Source: Asticcacaulis sp. UBA2476
GTDB taxonomy: Bacteria; Pseudomonadota; Alphaproteobacteria; Caulobacterales; Caulobacteraceae
DNA length: 33,048 nt
Reading direction: 5' to 3'
Assembly: GCA_002342035.1 (NCBI GenBank)
Contig: DDPE01000057.1
Span: 1 to 33,048 of the forward strand
Shown in pieces: positions 23,358-31,198 of this stretch (positions are counted from its first letter, which is position 1; every line of letters begins with the position of its first letter). The position numbers and the translations under genes were made by a program. The notes beneath the pieces are model-generated. The model did no database searches, had not been told where the DNA came from, and saw nothing but the letters and a program-made list of their open reading frames with translations.

Positions 23358-23398
23358 CGCTCAAAAGTACACTGAGCGTAGCGAAGGACTTTTGAGCG
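23358..23398. repeat. Inverted-repeat element downstream of kup (second repeat family)
   Basis: Arms CGCTCAAAAGT and ACTTTTGAGCG (11 bp, perfect) enclose ACTGAGCGTAGCGAAGG-like sequence. The core blocks ACACTGAG, AGCGAAG and GAAGGACTTTT are shared with 12923-12976. It begins two bases after the kup stop codon. Confidence 0.65.
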
Positions 23399-23399
23399 A

Positions 23400-25502
23400 T
23401 TAAACCGTCACTTGTGTGCCCAATTCCACCACCCGTCCCGGCGGAATGTGGAAATACTCGGTCGGATTGGCGGCGTTCTTCATCAGGAAGATATAGAGCT
23501 TATCCTGCCACAGCGGCATACCGGAATTGGCCGATGGCACCACCGAGCGCCGCCCCAGGAAGAACGAAGTCGACATGATATCGAACTTTAGTCCTTGTTT
23601 GCGGCACAAACCCAGCGCCTTGGGCAGGTTCGGGCTTTCCATAAAGCCGTAGGCAATCACCACTTTTTTGAAATCGGCATTGATGATTTCAATCGTCACC
23701 CGGTCTTCGGGGGCGACGCGCGGGGTGTTGGCGGTTTTGACGGTCAGGATGACGTTTTTCTCATGCAGAACCTTATTGTGCTTAAGGTTATGCATCAGGG
23801 CGACCGGCGCCACATCAGGATCAGAGGTCAGGAAAATGGCGGTGCCTGACGCGCGATGTGGGGGACGGGCCTGCATCATGTCGACCAGATCATTGAGACC
23901 AACACTGTCGCGGCGGGTCTTTTCGGTCAGGATCTGCGTGCCGCGCACCCAGGTTGCCATGACGATAAACAGGGCCGTGGCAATCAGGATCGGCAGCCAG
24001 CCGCCGGTAAAGAAGCGCAGCATGTTGGCCGTAAGAAACGCCAGATCAAGGAGCATGAATGGGATGAGGAAAGCCAGTACCTGCGCCCAGCGCCACTTCC
24101 ACAACTGGCGCATAACAATGGCGGCCATAGCGGTGGTGACCACCATCGTCCCGGTTACCGCCAAGCCGTAGGCATGGGCCAGAGCCGAGGAGGTCTGGAA
24201 GCTCAGCATGACCACCAACACCCCGATCAGCAGCATGGAATTGATCTGCGGTACGAAAATCTGACCCGACTGGGTCTCCGACGTGCGCAGGACATCCAGA
24301 CGCGGCAGCAGACCAAGCTGGATCGCCTGCTGGGTCAGGGAAAACGCGCCCGTAATCACGGCCTGAGAGGCAATAAAGGTCGCCGCACCGGCCAGCAGCA
24401 CCAGCGGCAGACGCAAGGCCAGCGGGGCCATCTCAAAGAACCAGTTCAGTTCCTGAAACGGTGCGCCACTTTCGATCGACATATCCAGCATGCTCAGGGC
24501 CAAAGCCCCTTGCCCCAGATAATTGACCGCCAGACACGGCAGCACGAAAAACAGCCATGCCGCCTGAATAGGCCAGCGCCCAAAGTGACCCATATCGGCG
24601 GTCAGGGCTTCGGCCCCCGTCACCGTCAGGAACACCGCCCCCAGCACAATAAAGCCCGCCAGACCATGCTCGGCCAGAAACTTCACAGCATAATAAGGGC
24701 TGATCGCCAGCATAATATCGGGGTGGGTGATGAGCTGACTGACACCGAGTGCTGCCATGACCGCAAACCAGACCATACAGATCGGTCCAAAGAACCGTCC
24801 GACCTTTTCGGTGCCGTGACTCTGGATGAAAAACAGTCCCAGCAACATGATGATGGCAATCAGCATCACCATCTGGGTGCTGATTGAGTCCTCAAGGCCC
24901 GGAATGGTGCGCAGGCCTTCAACCGCCGACAAAACCGAAATCGCCGGGGTAATGACCGCATCGCCGTAAAACAACGCCGCCCCTATGACCCCCAGCACAA
25001 ATATGAACGGCGTACGCTTACCCATGGCCCGCATAGCCAAAGCCATCAGCGACAGCACCCCGCCCTCGCCTTTGTTGTCGGCGCGCATGATGAAAAAGAC
25101 GTACTTGACCGTCACCACAAGGATCAGCGCCCACAGGGCTAGTGACACCACGCCTAAAATCTCAGAGCGCGTTACCCCGTCATGGGCGGCGGCATGAAGC
25201 GCTTCTTTGAAGGCGTATAGGGGCGACGTGCCGATATCACCGAACACGACCCCGACCGAGCCGATGGCCAGCGCCAGAAATCCGGCACCTTTCGCGGCTC
25301 CATGACCCCCACCACCGTGACCAGACGCGGCAGATTCGCTCGCACTTTTGCCATCACCGCAATCTGTTTTTACGGCCGCCTCTTTATTCGAGGCCGCAGC
25401 ATCCTTAGATATAGCAGTGTGAGAAATAGTTTCGCCCGAAGTGGCTCCGGGTATTGACGAGCCAGAGGAGGCGGCGTCGTCTTTTGGGGTATCCCCGATC
25501 AT
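23400..25502 (-). CDS. kup: Low-affinity potassium transporter Kup
   Basis: Kup takes up potassium, probably with protons, through about 12 membrane helices. The 700-residue protein shows the family core GSVGVVFGDIGTSPLYAFKE near residue 81, GEGGVLSLMALAMRA, FYGDAVITPAISVLSAVEGL and TGAEALTADMGHFG. A cytoplasmic C-terminal domain ends in FHIPPGRVVELGTQVTV. ATG 25502 is chosen because AGGAG lies about ten bases upstream; a start 13 codons earlier lacks this. About 73 residues precede the core, longer than usual, and are rich in Ala, Ser, Gly and His (GHGGGGHG). It is divergent from an Rrf2 regulator. Confidence 0.95.
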   Translation of the reverse strand: MIGDTPKDDAASSGSSIPGATSGETISHTAISKDAAASNKEAAVKTDCGDGKSASESAASGHGGGGHGAAKGAGFLALAIGSVGVVFGDIGTSPLYAFKEALHAAAHDGVTRSEILGVVSLALWALILVVTVKYVFFIMRADNKGEGGVLSLMALAMRAMGKRTPFIFVLGVIGAALFYGDAVITPAISVLSAVEGLRTIPGLEDSISTQMVMLIAIIMLLGLFFIQSHGTEKVGRFFGPICMVWFAVMAALGVSQLITHPDIMLAISPYYAVKFLAEHGLAGFIVLGAVFLTVTGAEALTADMGHFGRWPIQAAWLFFVLPCLAVNYLGQGALALSMLDMSIESGAPFQELNWFFEMAPLALRLPLVLLAGAATFIASQAVITGAFSLTQQAIQLGLLPRLDVLRTSETQSGQIFVPQINSMLLIGVLVVMLSFQTSSALAHAYGLAVTGTMVVTTAMAAIVMRQLWKWRWAQVLAFLIPFMLLDLAFLTANMLRFFTGGWLPILIATALFIVMATWVRGTQILTEKTRRDSVGLNDLVDMMQARPPHRASGTAIFLTSDPDVAPVALMHNLKHNKVLHEKNVILTVKTANTPRVAPEDRVTIEIINADFKKVVIAYGFMESPNLPKALGLCRKQGLKFDIMSTSFFLGRRSVVPSANSGMPLWQDKLYIFLMKNAANPTEYFHIPPGRVVELGTQVTV

Positions 25503-25527
25503 ATGGTGTACTCTCCTGAGGGCGGAA

Positions 25528-25554
25528 ACTACGTTACGCACACACGCACTACGT
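25528..25554. promoter_or_regulatory. Possible operator between kup and the Rrf2 gene
   Basis: The heptamer ACTACGT occurs twice, at 25528 and 25548, exactly 20 bases (two helical turns) apart. The stretch also contains the inverted pair TTACG and CGTAA. It lies 26-52 bases upstream of the kup start. The Rrf2 protein encoded next door is an obvious candidate binder, but nothing proves it. Confidence 0.3.
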
Positions 25555-25667
25555 AAATACCCTCGTTTGAACGGCGGGGCTATTACGCCCTTTTTAAGAT
25601 GGTTTCAATCGTTCTCCCTGCTTTTCACTAGGAACCGGCCCAAAATTATCGTAACAATGTTTTGATC

Positions 25668-26087
25668 ATGTCTGACAGTCAAAGATTTCCCGTTGCCGCA
25701 CATACGCTGGCTTATCTGGCTCACAGAGGCGCCTATTCACGCGAACAGGCGGTGTCATCGTCTGTGCTGGCCGCCTCCATTCCAACCAATCCGGTGGTCA
25801 TCCGCCGCATGACGACCCAGCTTTCCAAGGCCGGTCTGGTCGCGACCTGTTCCGGAGTCTCCGGCGGGGCGTGGCTATTGAAAAAAGCCGATGCTATTCA
25901 TCTGGATGAAGTCCTGTCCGCCGTGCATGGCTGTGCGCATTTGGGCAGCGCACCACCGGGTGCCAAGGGCTGCCCCGTCGGGCAAGCCATCCCCAAGGCG
26001 GTCAATGAGGCCATGAAGGTCGCCAATAGTGCGGCGTCCGGGGCTTTGTCCAAAATCACCGTGGCCGATCTGATTAACAGCATCTGA
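25668..26087 (+). CDS. Rrf2-family transcriptional regulator
   Basis: A 139-residue winged-helix regulator of the Rrf2 family, whose members sense iron-sulfur clusters, redox state or nitric oxide. It has the DNA-binding helix-turn-helix (VLAASIPTNPVVIRRMTTQLSKAGLV, 34-58), the wing (SGVSGGAWLLKK) and a C-terminal helix. Cys61, Cys89 and Cys102 are present; the spacing (12 residues between the last two) is not that of IscR or NsrR, so cluster binding is uncertain. ATG 25668 is chosen; TTG 25662 is in frame. The dehydrogenase gene starts seven bases later, so the two form an operon. Confidence 0.88.
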   Translation: MSDSQRFPVAAHTLAYLAHRGAYSREQAVSSSVLAASIPTNPVVIRRMTTQLSKAGLVATCSGVSGGAWLLKKADAIHLDEVLSAVHGCAHLGSAPPGAKGCPVGQAIPKAVNEAMKVANSAASGALSKITVADLINSI

Positions 26088-26094
26088 GGTTCCC

Positions 26095-26892
26095 GTGTCG
26101 CGACGTCTTGCATTAATCACAGGCGCTTCCGCCGGTATCGGTCTGGCGTTCGCGCGCGTCTATGCCTCCCATGGCTGGGATGTCGTGGTCACCGGCAGGC
26201 GGGCTGACCGGCTGGAAAAGCTGGTCGAAGAGATTAAGCTGCGCTTTGGCGTCGAAGCCTTTGCCGTGCCGGGAGACCTGTCCGATCCGGCCACGCCTGA
26301 AAAGCTGATGGCTGCCATAACCGCGCTGGGCCGTCAGGTCGATGGTCTGGTCAATAATGCGGGCTACAGCGTCCCCGAAGGCTTTGTCGGCAATGTCTGG
26401 GACAGCCACCGCCATTTTCTTCAGGTGCTGCTGCACGCACCGACCGAGCTGGCTCACCGCGTCCTGCCCGGTATGATCGAGCGCAAGTTTGGCCGGATCA
26501 TCAATGTCGCGTCCCTTGCGGCCTATCTGCCGGGATCGCCGGGCGATACGCTGTATGGGCCGGTCAAATCCTATCTGCTGAAGTTTTCGCAAGGCCTGCA
26601 TCTGGAAACCCGCGACCACGGTGTCCATGTCTCGGCGCTATGTCCCGGCTGGACCTATTCTGAGTTCCATGACGTCAACGGTACGCGCTCAAAGCTGTCG
26701 CAGTCGTTTCCCGAATGGGTATGGATGGGGGCCGACGAGGTGGCCCGCGAAGGCTATCTGGCGGCTGAGGCCAATCGTGCGGCGTGCGTACCCGGCGCGC
26801 CCAATAAGGTCGCCGCTGCGGTGCTTAAGGTTCTGCCCGACGACTGGACGCTGGAGTTCGCCTCCGACCGGTTGCGTAAGATTAATCGGTAG
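26095..26892 (+). CDS. Short-chain dehydrogenase/reductase
   Basis: A 265-residue NAD(P)-dependent oxidoreductase of the SDR superfamily. It has the cofactor loop TGASAGIG (9-16), TGRR after the second strand (suggesting NADPH preference), NNAG (87-90), and catalytic Ser140, Tyr154 and Lys158 (YGPVK). The start is GTG at 26095 with GAGG a few bases upstream. It follows the Rrf2 gene by seven bases and is probably controlled by it. The substrate is unknown; the family members closest in pattern act on lipids, ketones or quinones. Confidence 0.9.
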   Translation: MSRRLALITGASAGIGLAFARVYASHGWDVVVTGRRADRLEKLVEEIKLRFGVEAFAVPGDLSDPATPEKLMAAITALGRQVDGLVNNAGYSVPEGFVGNVWDSHRHFLQVLLHAPTELAHRVLPGMIERKFGRIINVASLAAYLPGSPGDTLYGPVKSYLLKFSQGLHLETRDHGVHVSALCPGWTYSEFHDVNGTRSKLSQSFPEWVWMGADEVAREGYLAAEANRAACVPGAPNKVAAAVLKVLPDDWTLEFASDRLRKINR

Positions 26893-26926
26893 AGCGGAAT
26901 GATTTAAAATAATCAATTCACTTTAA

Positions 26927-26964
26927 GCCGCCATTGAGGCGGCGGCCAAGGTGGCGCAGCCACC
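26927..26964. terminator. Two adjacent hairpins between the SDR gene and marC
   Basis: GCCGCC-ATTGA-GGCGGC (26927-26943) is followed six bases later by GGTGGC-GCA-GCCACC (26950-26964). They lie between two convergent genes. No T run follows either, so they may act together as a transcript end or as a separate repeat type. Confidence 0.5.
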
Positions 26965-26983
26965 GCCCGGCGAGGGACTAAAG

Positions 26984-27712
26984 CTAAACCCCGTGCGCCG
27001 TCGCATAAGGGTGGGCCGCAGAAGGCGTAATGATGTCCTGCGTAATGACGCTTAAGGACGAGATAATGATCTGAATCGCCAGCGCACACAGGATCAGACC
27101 CAGCACACGAATAACCACCACCATGCCAACCCGGCCCAGCAGTTTTGAGATCGTGCCGGTAAAAAAGAACGTCAAAAAGATCGCCACAGCCGTGGACAAA
27201 ATTGCCCCAAGACCCACCAGCATCCCGGCCCAGCCATATTTTTGGGCTTCCCCGGCCTGAATAATAACGGTCGAAATCGCGCCCGGCCCGATCAGCAGGG
27301 GTATTGCAAACGGCACCACCAGCTTTTCAAAGCTGATATTGGCCGACGCCCGTCCGGTCAGGATTTTGACCTGCTTGTCTGCGTCCGGCTTCTCATTGAC
27401 GTGCTCAACCTCTTCGAACATGGCCAAAAAGTCGCCGCGCGTCATATCAAGGCCCAACAGGAACAGCAAAATGCCGCCGGCAATACGGAACGCATCCATC
27501 GAAATGCCGAAAAATTGCAGCAGTTTCAGGCCTGTAAAGAAAAAGAAACTTAAAAACAGCGCCGAAAATATCGCGATATAAAAGGTCAGCCACCTCCGCG
27601 TCGATTGTGAGTGCGACCGCGTGGCCGCCGCAAAAATCGGCACGTTACCAATCGGATCGAGCAGCGCGAACAGAGTGATAAAAAAGTTGACGTAAAACTC
27701 AACCAGGTTCAT
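26984..27712 (-). CDS. MarC-family integral membrane protein
   Basis: A 242-residue inner-membrane protein of the MarC (UPF0056) family, whose function is unsettled. It begins with NFFITLFALLDPIGNVPIFA and has the central VPFAIPLLIGPGAISTVII, with about six membrane segments and a charged loop (EEVEHVNEKPDADKQ, about 105-120). ATG 27712 (MNLVEFYVNF) is chosen; the open frame extends 37 codons further but would run into the divergent pyrF leader and is not family-like. The gene converges on the SDR gene. Confidence 0.88.
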   Translation of the reverse strand: MNLVEFYVNFFITLFALLDPIGNVPIFAAATRSHSQSTRRWLTFYIAIFSALFLSFFFFTGLKLLQFFGISMDAFRIAGGILLFLLGLDMTRGDFLAMFEEVEHVNEKPDADKQVKILTGRASANISFEKLVVPFAIPLLIGPGAISTVIIQAGEAQKYGWAGMLVGLGAILSTAVAIFLTFFFTGTISKLLGRVGMVVVIRVLGLILCALAIQIIISSLSVITQDIITPSAAHPYATAHGV

Positions 27713-27725
27713 GGGTGACCCGAAT

Positions 27726-27764
27726 TTTGATAAGGCGAAGCAGGGATTTCGCGACCCTATCAAA
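27726..27764. promoter_or_regulatory. Nested inverted repeat in the marC/pyrF divergent gap
   Basis: Outer arms TTTGATA and TATCAAA (7 bp) and inner arms GCGAA and TTCGC (5 bp) form one two-part hairpin. It lies 43 bases upstream of the pyrF start and 14 bases upstream of the marC start, so it could be an operator or an RNA leader structure for pyrF. Confidence 0.4.
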
Positions 27765-27806
27765 TCCCACCGTTCGGTTACAGCAGAAACTTTGAGGATC
27801 ACCTTC

Positions 27807-28517
27807 ATGAGCCAATTGATCAAAGCTGATCCCAGACTTTCTGATCCAAGACTGATCGTAGCCCTTGATGAGCCGACCCTTGATGGTGCGCGCGATCTGG
27901 CTAAGCGATTGGGTGATCAGGTCAGCTTTTTCAAAATCGGCCTGACCCTGATGGCGCAGGGTGGCTTAAAGCTGGCCTACGAACTGCGCGATCAGGGCAA
28001 GATGGTGTTTCAGGACTGGAAGCTGCACGATATCGGCGCGCAGGTCGAAGGCGCGGCCCGCGCGGCCTCTTTGGGCGCTTGCGATTTCCTGACCGTCCAT
28101 GCCGAGCCGCAAGTGATGCGAGCCGCCGTCAAAGGGCGCGGATCGTCAGGCACCAAGCTTTTGGGCGTCACGGTCATGACGACGCTTACCGATGCCGACC
28201 TCTTAGAAATGGGGTATACGGACAAAGCGCTCGATCTGGTGCTTAAGCGTGTCGATCAGGCGATGGATTGCGGCATGGACGGCGTTGTCGCCTCGCCGCT
28301 GGAGGCCAAAATCATTCGCGCGCGGGTACCCGCTGATTTCCTGATTGTGACCCCCGGTGTGCGCCCGACCTGGGCCGCCGCCAACGACCAGCAGCGCATC
28401 GCCACACCGGAACAGGCGCTAGGCGACGGCGCGTCTCACCTTGTCGTTGGTCGCCCGATCACCGCAGCTGCTGATCCGATAGAGGCGGCACAAAAGATTT
28501 TGGCGGCGATTGCTTAA
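27807..28517 (+). CDS. pyrF: Orotidine 5'-phosphate decarboxylase
   Basis: PyrF makes UMP from OMP, the last step of pyrimidine synthesis. The 236-residue TIM barrel has LIVALDEPTLDGA, FKIGLTL and the catalytic D-X-K-X-X-D motif (Asp70, Lys72, Asp75 in FQDWKLHDIG). It also has TVMTT, and the phosphate-binding TPGVRP and VVGRPIT. ATG 27807 is preferred over 27711 because GAGGA lies about eight bases upstream and the family starts there. It is divergent from marC and converges on the DUF6065-like gene across a paired-hairpin element. Confidence 0.98.
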   Translation: MSQLIKADPRLSDPRLIVALDEPTLDGARDLAKRLGDQVSFFKIGLTLMAQGGLKLAYELRDQGKMVFQDWKLHDIGAQVEGAARAASLGACDFLTVHAEPQVMRAAVKGRGSSGTKLLGVTVMTTLTDADLLEMGYTDKALDLVLKRVDQAMDCGMDGVVASPLEAKIIRARVPADFLIVTPGVRPTWAAANDQQRIATPEQALGDGASHLVVGRPITAAADPIEAAQKILAAIA

Positions 28518-28527
28518 TTTGATTATC

Positions 28528-28616
28528 GCAGGGGGCTTGCCCCCTGCACCCCATTAGTTACGTTTTCGCATATAAGTGCTCGAACCACGTAACGGGTGCA
28601 GGGTCTGCGACCCTGC
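28528..28616. repeat. Paired-hairpin intergenic element, copy 3
   Basis: The left hairpin GCAGGGGGC-TT-GCCCCCTGC (28528-28547) is followed by ACCCCATTAGTT. The right hairpin GCAGGGTC-TGC-GACCCTGC (28598-28616) is preceded by AACGGGT. The spacer is 50 bases. A run of seven T residues lies five bases beyond it on the plus strand, so it can terminate pyrF. It separates convergent genes. Confidence 0.8.
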
Positions 28617-29383
28617 TATCTTTTTTTACCCAAATTAGGGCGCGGGGCTTCAATCGCGGATTTCAAACGCCGGCGCACCATATGCTCTGCCGGTGCATCG
28701 GCATCTTCGACCGGAATCTCGCCCTTGAAGTAAAAGCGCTGCCAGGCCTGCTTCATCGTCTCCGGGTCACGTTCTTCCAGCTTGGCATTGAACTCGGTGC
28801 GCTTTTCGGTCCAGACCTGATATTGCTTGAGCAACTCCGGATCGGCATCGAGATATTTCAACACCGGCTGCACCGCGTCCATCTTTTGATGCTCGATCAG
28901 ATTGATAAAGCAGAACGGCTCGCCCTTATTGAAATAGACCCGCCCCGGCCGGGTCATGATCCAGTTCATCGTAAACGGAAACGGCAGCCAGTCGGTCTCG
29001 ATCAGGCCTTCCAGCGCCTGCACCCCGTCCTTGACGTGGTTGGGCGCGCCCGAACACCACACGGCCCAGCCCGGCGGCGTGCGAAACAGATAGCCCGTGT
29101 GCATGGTCAAAATACCGTGCGTAAAATGCGACTGCACGAAATGACCGAGGCTGTCATTGGGATCAAGCGGCGTCAGTTTCAGGTCTTCGTTGCGCGGGCC
29201 ACCGTTCCATTCGGCCATGAAATCGACCGGACACAGGATTTCCCACCCCGTCGTATTGGCCATGGTCAGCGGCAGACAGCGATAGGGAAAGCGTGATTGA
29301 AAGCTATCCATCCAGGCGCGGTCGGGCCGTCCGGGCACGATTTCCGGCGCGGGGTCCTGCATCCTGAAGCACTCTAATTCCAT
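28616..29383 (-). CDS. DUF6065-like protein, unknown function
   Basis: A 255-residue cytoplasmic protein with no signal peptide or membrane segment. It resembles proteins annotated DUF6065: MELECFRMQ at the start, WMDSFQSRFPYRCLPLTMANTTGWEILCPVDF, then LGHFVQSHFTHGILTMHTGYLFRT and GLIETDWLPFPFTMNWIMTRPGRV. A charged helical tail follows. The many conserved Trp, His and Cys residues suggest a binding or catalytic fold, but no function is known to me. The family name is from memory of the pattern and is the less certain part. The stop codon touches the right hairpin of the paired element. Confidence 0.7.
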   Translation of the reverse strand: MELECFRMQDPAPEIVPGRPDRAWMDSFQSRFPYRCLPLTMANTTGWEILCPVDFMAEWNGGPRNEDLKLTPLDPNDSLGHFVQSHFTHGILTMHTGYLFRTPPGWAVWCSGAPNHVKDGVQALEGLIETDWLPFPFTMNWIMTRPGRVYFNKGEPFCFINLIEHQKMDAVQPVLKYLDADPELLKQYQVWTEKRTEFNAKLEERDPETMKQAWQRFYFKGEIPVEDADAPAEHMVRRRLKSAIEAPRPNLGKKR

Positions 29384-29415
29384 CTGCCAATTCCCTAATG
29401 CGGTACACTCATGTA

Positions 29416-29976
29416 ATGACCTTTCAAACCATTACCCTTAGCGAAAATCAACCTGCGAAAATGCCACACACTCAGGATAGCTTACTGTCGGTTCTCAACG
29501 ATCTAGGTCTGGATGCCACAACCCTCGAACACGAAGCCGTTTTCAAGGTCGGCGAAGGCGATGACATTAAGGCCGGTTTGCGCGGCGCCCACACTAAAAA
29601 CCTGTTTTTAAAGGACGATAAGGGCAAGCTGTGGCTGATCAGCGCCGAACAATCGACCCAGATCAATCTTAAGGCCCTGCCGAAATATATCGGCTCAGGC
29701 CGGTTGTCGTTCGGGTCGGAAGATCGGCTCTATGATGCGTTGGGGGTCAGGCCCGGATCGGTCACTGCCCTTAGCCTTATCAATGACCCTGATCAGCGGG
29801 TGCAGTTTATTCTGGATAAACATCTGGCCGACGCTGAATTCGTCAACTTTCATCCGCTGGTCAATACCGCCACCACCACCTTATCTCAGGCCGATTTCCG
29901 AAAGTTTATAACCCATCTGGGACGTGATCTTAACGTGTTTAATTTTGATCAGGTCGAAGCCCGTCCGATTAGCTAA
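29416..29976 (+). CDS. YbaK/ProX-type aminoacyl-tRNA deacylase (editing in trans)
   Basis: The closest pattern is the PrdX/ProXp-ala group, which removes alanine mischarged onto tRNA-Pro, complementing prolyl-tRNA synthetases that lack an editing domain (as in alphaproteobacteria). Visible parts are EHEAVF near the N-terminus, GAHTKNLFLKDDKGKLWLI with the likely catalytic Lys, RLSFGSEDRLYDALGVRPGSVTALSLIND and the C-terminal NFHPLVNTATTTLSQADFRKFI. Three in-frame ATGs compete (29398, 29416, 29461) and none has a good Shine-Dalgarno sequence. The start here is a middle choice; the family core begins close to 29461. Confidence 0.85.
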   Translation: MTFQTITLSENQPAKMPHTQDSLLSVLNDLGLDATTLEHEAVFKVGEGDDIKAGLRGAHTKNLFLKDDKGKLWLISAEQSTQINLKALPKYIGSGRLSFGSEDRLYDALGVRPGSVTALSLINDPDQRVQFILDKHLADAEFVNFHPLVNTATTTLSQADFRKFITHLGRDLNVFNFDQVEARPIS

Positions 29977-30058
29977 GGCTACCACTTAAACCCTTGCGCC
30001 GGTTGCGGCCGCACCCCATCTTGATGTAAACAAACTTTCCAATGCACAGGTAATCCCA

Positions 30059-30934
30059 ATGGCCGACAGCGACCTTATTATCGACGGCTCCGACGCCAAT
30101 TTTCTGGCCGACGTCATCGAAGAATCCAAAATCCGTCCGGTAATCGTCGATTTCTGGGCGACCTGGTGCGGGCCGTGTCGGCAGTTGACGCCCGCGCTCG
30201 AAAAGGTCGTCAGGGACGCCAAGGGTGCGGTTAAACTGGTCAAGATCGACGTCGATAAAAACCCGATGATCGCCGGTCAGTTGCGTGTGCAATCCATCCC
30301 CACCGTCTATGCCTTTGTCGACGGTAAGCCAATGGACGGCTTTTTGGGCGCCAAGACCGAAACTGAACTCCGCACCTTTATCGAACGGCTCGGCGTCGGC
30401 GGTGCCGGTGATGGCCCGACCATTGATGACGCGCTCGAACTGGCCGCGCAATCGGCCACTCAGGGCGATGTCACCAGCGCTATGGAAGCGTTTAGTTTCG
30501 TGCTGGAACAGGACCCGCAAAACCTGAAAGCCATAGCGGGCGTTGCGCGCCTCTACCTCAAGGTCGGTGAACCTGATCAGGCCAAGGGTTTCCTCGATAT
30601 GGCGCCCGCCGACACCAAGGATAGCGATATTTTAAGCCTTCGCGCAGCCCTTGAACTGGCCGAAGATGCGCCCGCCGATCTGTCACCATTCTACGATGCT
30701 ATCCATGCCGATCCGGCCAACTATCAGGCCCGCTTTGAGCTGGCCAGGGGCCTCGCTGCCCACGGCGATATGGAAAAGGCGGTCGATGAACTGCTGACCA
30801 TCATCAAGGCGTCGCCGGACTGGAATGACAGCGCCGCCCGCGATTATCTGGTCAAGATTTTCTTTGCCATCGGCCAGATGTCGGAACTGGCCAAATCCGG
30901 CCGCCGCCGCTTGTCATCCATTCTGTTTAGTTGA
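30059..30934 (+). CDS. Thioredoxin-TPR co-chaperone, CnoX/YbbN-like
   Basis: A 291-residue cytoplasmic protein with an N-terminal thioredoxin domain (1 to about 110), active site WCGPC (36-40) and the cis-Pro segment QSIPTVYAFVDG, then TPR-like helices from about 120 to the end. E. coli CnoX (YbbN) protects proteins from oxidation and hands them to GroEL and DnaK but lacks the second active-site Cys; here the full CXXC is kept, so thiol exchange is likely. ATG 30059 directly follows a non-coding stretch. The Trm112-like gene starts eight bases after its stop, so they are co-transcribed. Confidence 0.88.
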   Translation: MADSDLIIDGSDANFLADVIEESKIRPVIVDFWATWCGPCRQLTPALEKVVRDAKGAVKLVKIDVDKNPMIAGQLRVQSIPTVYAFVDGKPMDGFLGAKTETELRTFIERLGVGGAGDGPTIDDALELAAQSATQGDVTSAMEAFSFVLEQDPQNLKAIAGVARLYLKVGEPDQAKGFLDMAPADTKDSDILSLRAALELAEDAPADLSPFYDAIHADPANYQARFELARGLAAHGDMEKAVDELLTIIKASPDWNDSAARDYLVKIFFAIGQMSELAKSGRRRLSSILFS

Positions 30935-30942
30935 GGGCCTGC

Positions 30943-31152
30943 ATGACCGAATCTGGCGAAAAACCGAATATCGAGATTGATCCGCGCCTGCTGGAGGTGC
31001 TGGTCTGTCCGGTCACGCGCCGCCCGCTGACCTATGACCGCGTCGCACAGGAACTGATCAGCCCGACCACCGGTCTGGCCTTTCCGATCCGTTCAGGTGT
31101 GCCGATCATGCTTGTCGATCAGGCCCGCAAGTTCGAGCCGCAAAAGGGGTAG
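30943..31152 (+). CDS. Trm112-like zinc-ribbon-derived protein
   Basis: A 69-residue protein of the Trm112/COG2835 family. Eukaryotic Trm112 activates methyltransferases; the bacterial role is unsettled. The pattern LLEVLVCPVTRRPLTYD then ELISPTTGLAFPIRSGVPIML is diagnostic. Only one cysteine (Cys22) remains, so it is unlikely to bind zinc, as is common in alphaproteobacterial members. ATG 30943 has GAGGG five bases upstream. Confidence 0.88.
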   Translation: MTESGEKPNIEIDPRLLEVLVCPVTRRPLTYDRVAQELISPTTGLAFPIRSGVPIMLVDQARKFEPQKG

Positions 31153-31198
31153 GTCTAGCTTTTAAATGGGGGAATAGCGAAAGCTATCATTGGGGGAT

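Noticed and set aside
23856..24887. 343-codon plus-strand frame opposite kup
   Set aside because: Antisense to a clearly conserved transporter; low-complexity His/Gln-rich translation.
25571..25594. Weak hairpin GGGC-TATTAC-GCCC followed by TTTTT before the Rrf2 gene
   Set aside because: Only a 4-bp stem; too weak to call a terminator or attenuator.
27713..27823. N-terminal extension of MarC by 37 codons
   Set aside because: It would run through the pyrF start region and lacks family similarity; the conserved protein begins at MNLVEFYVNF.
28561..28597. tRNA-like GCTCGAACCAC string in the paired-hairpin spacer
   Set aside because: No cloverleaf arms or acceptor stem can be drawn around it.
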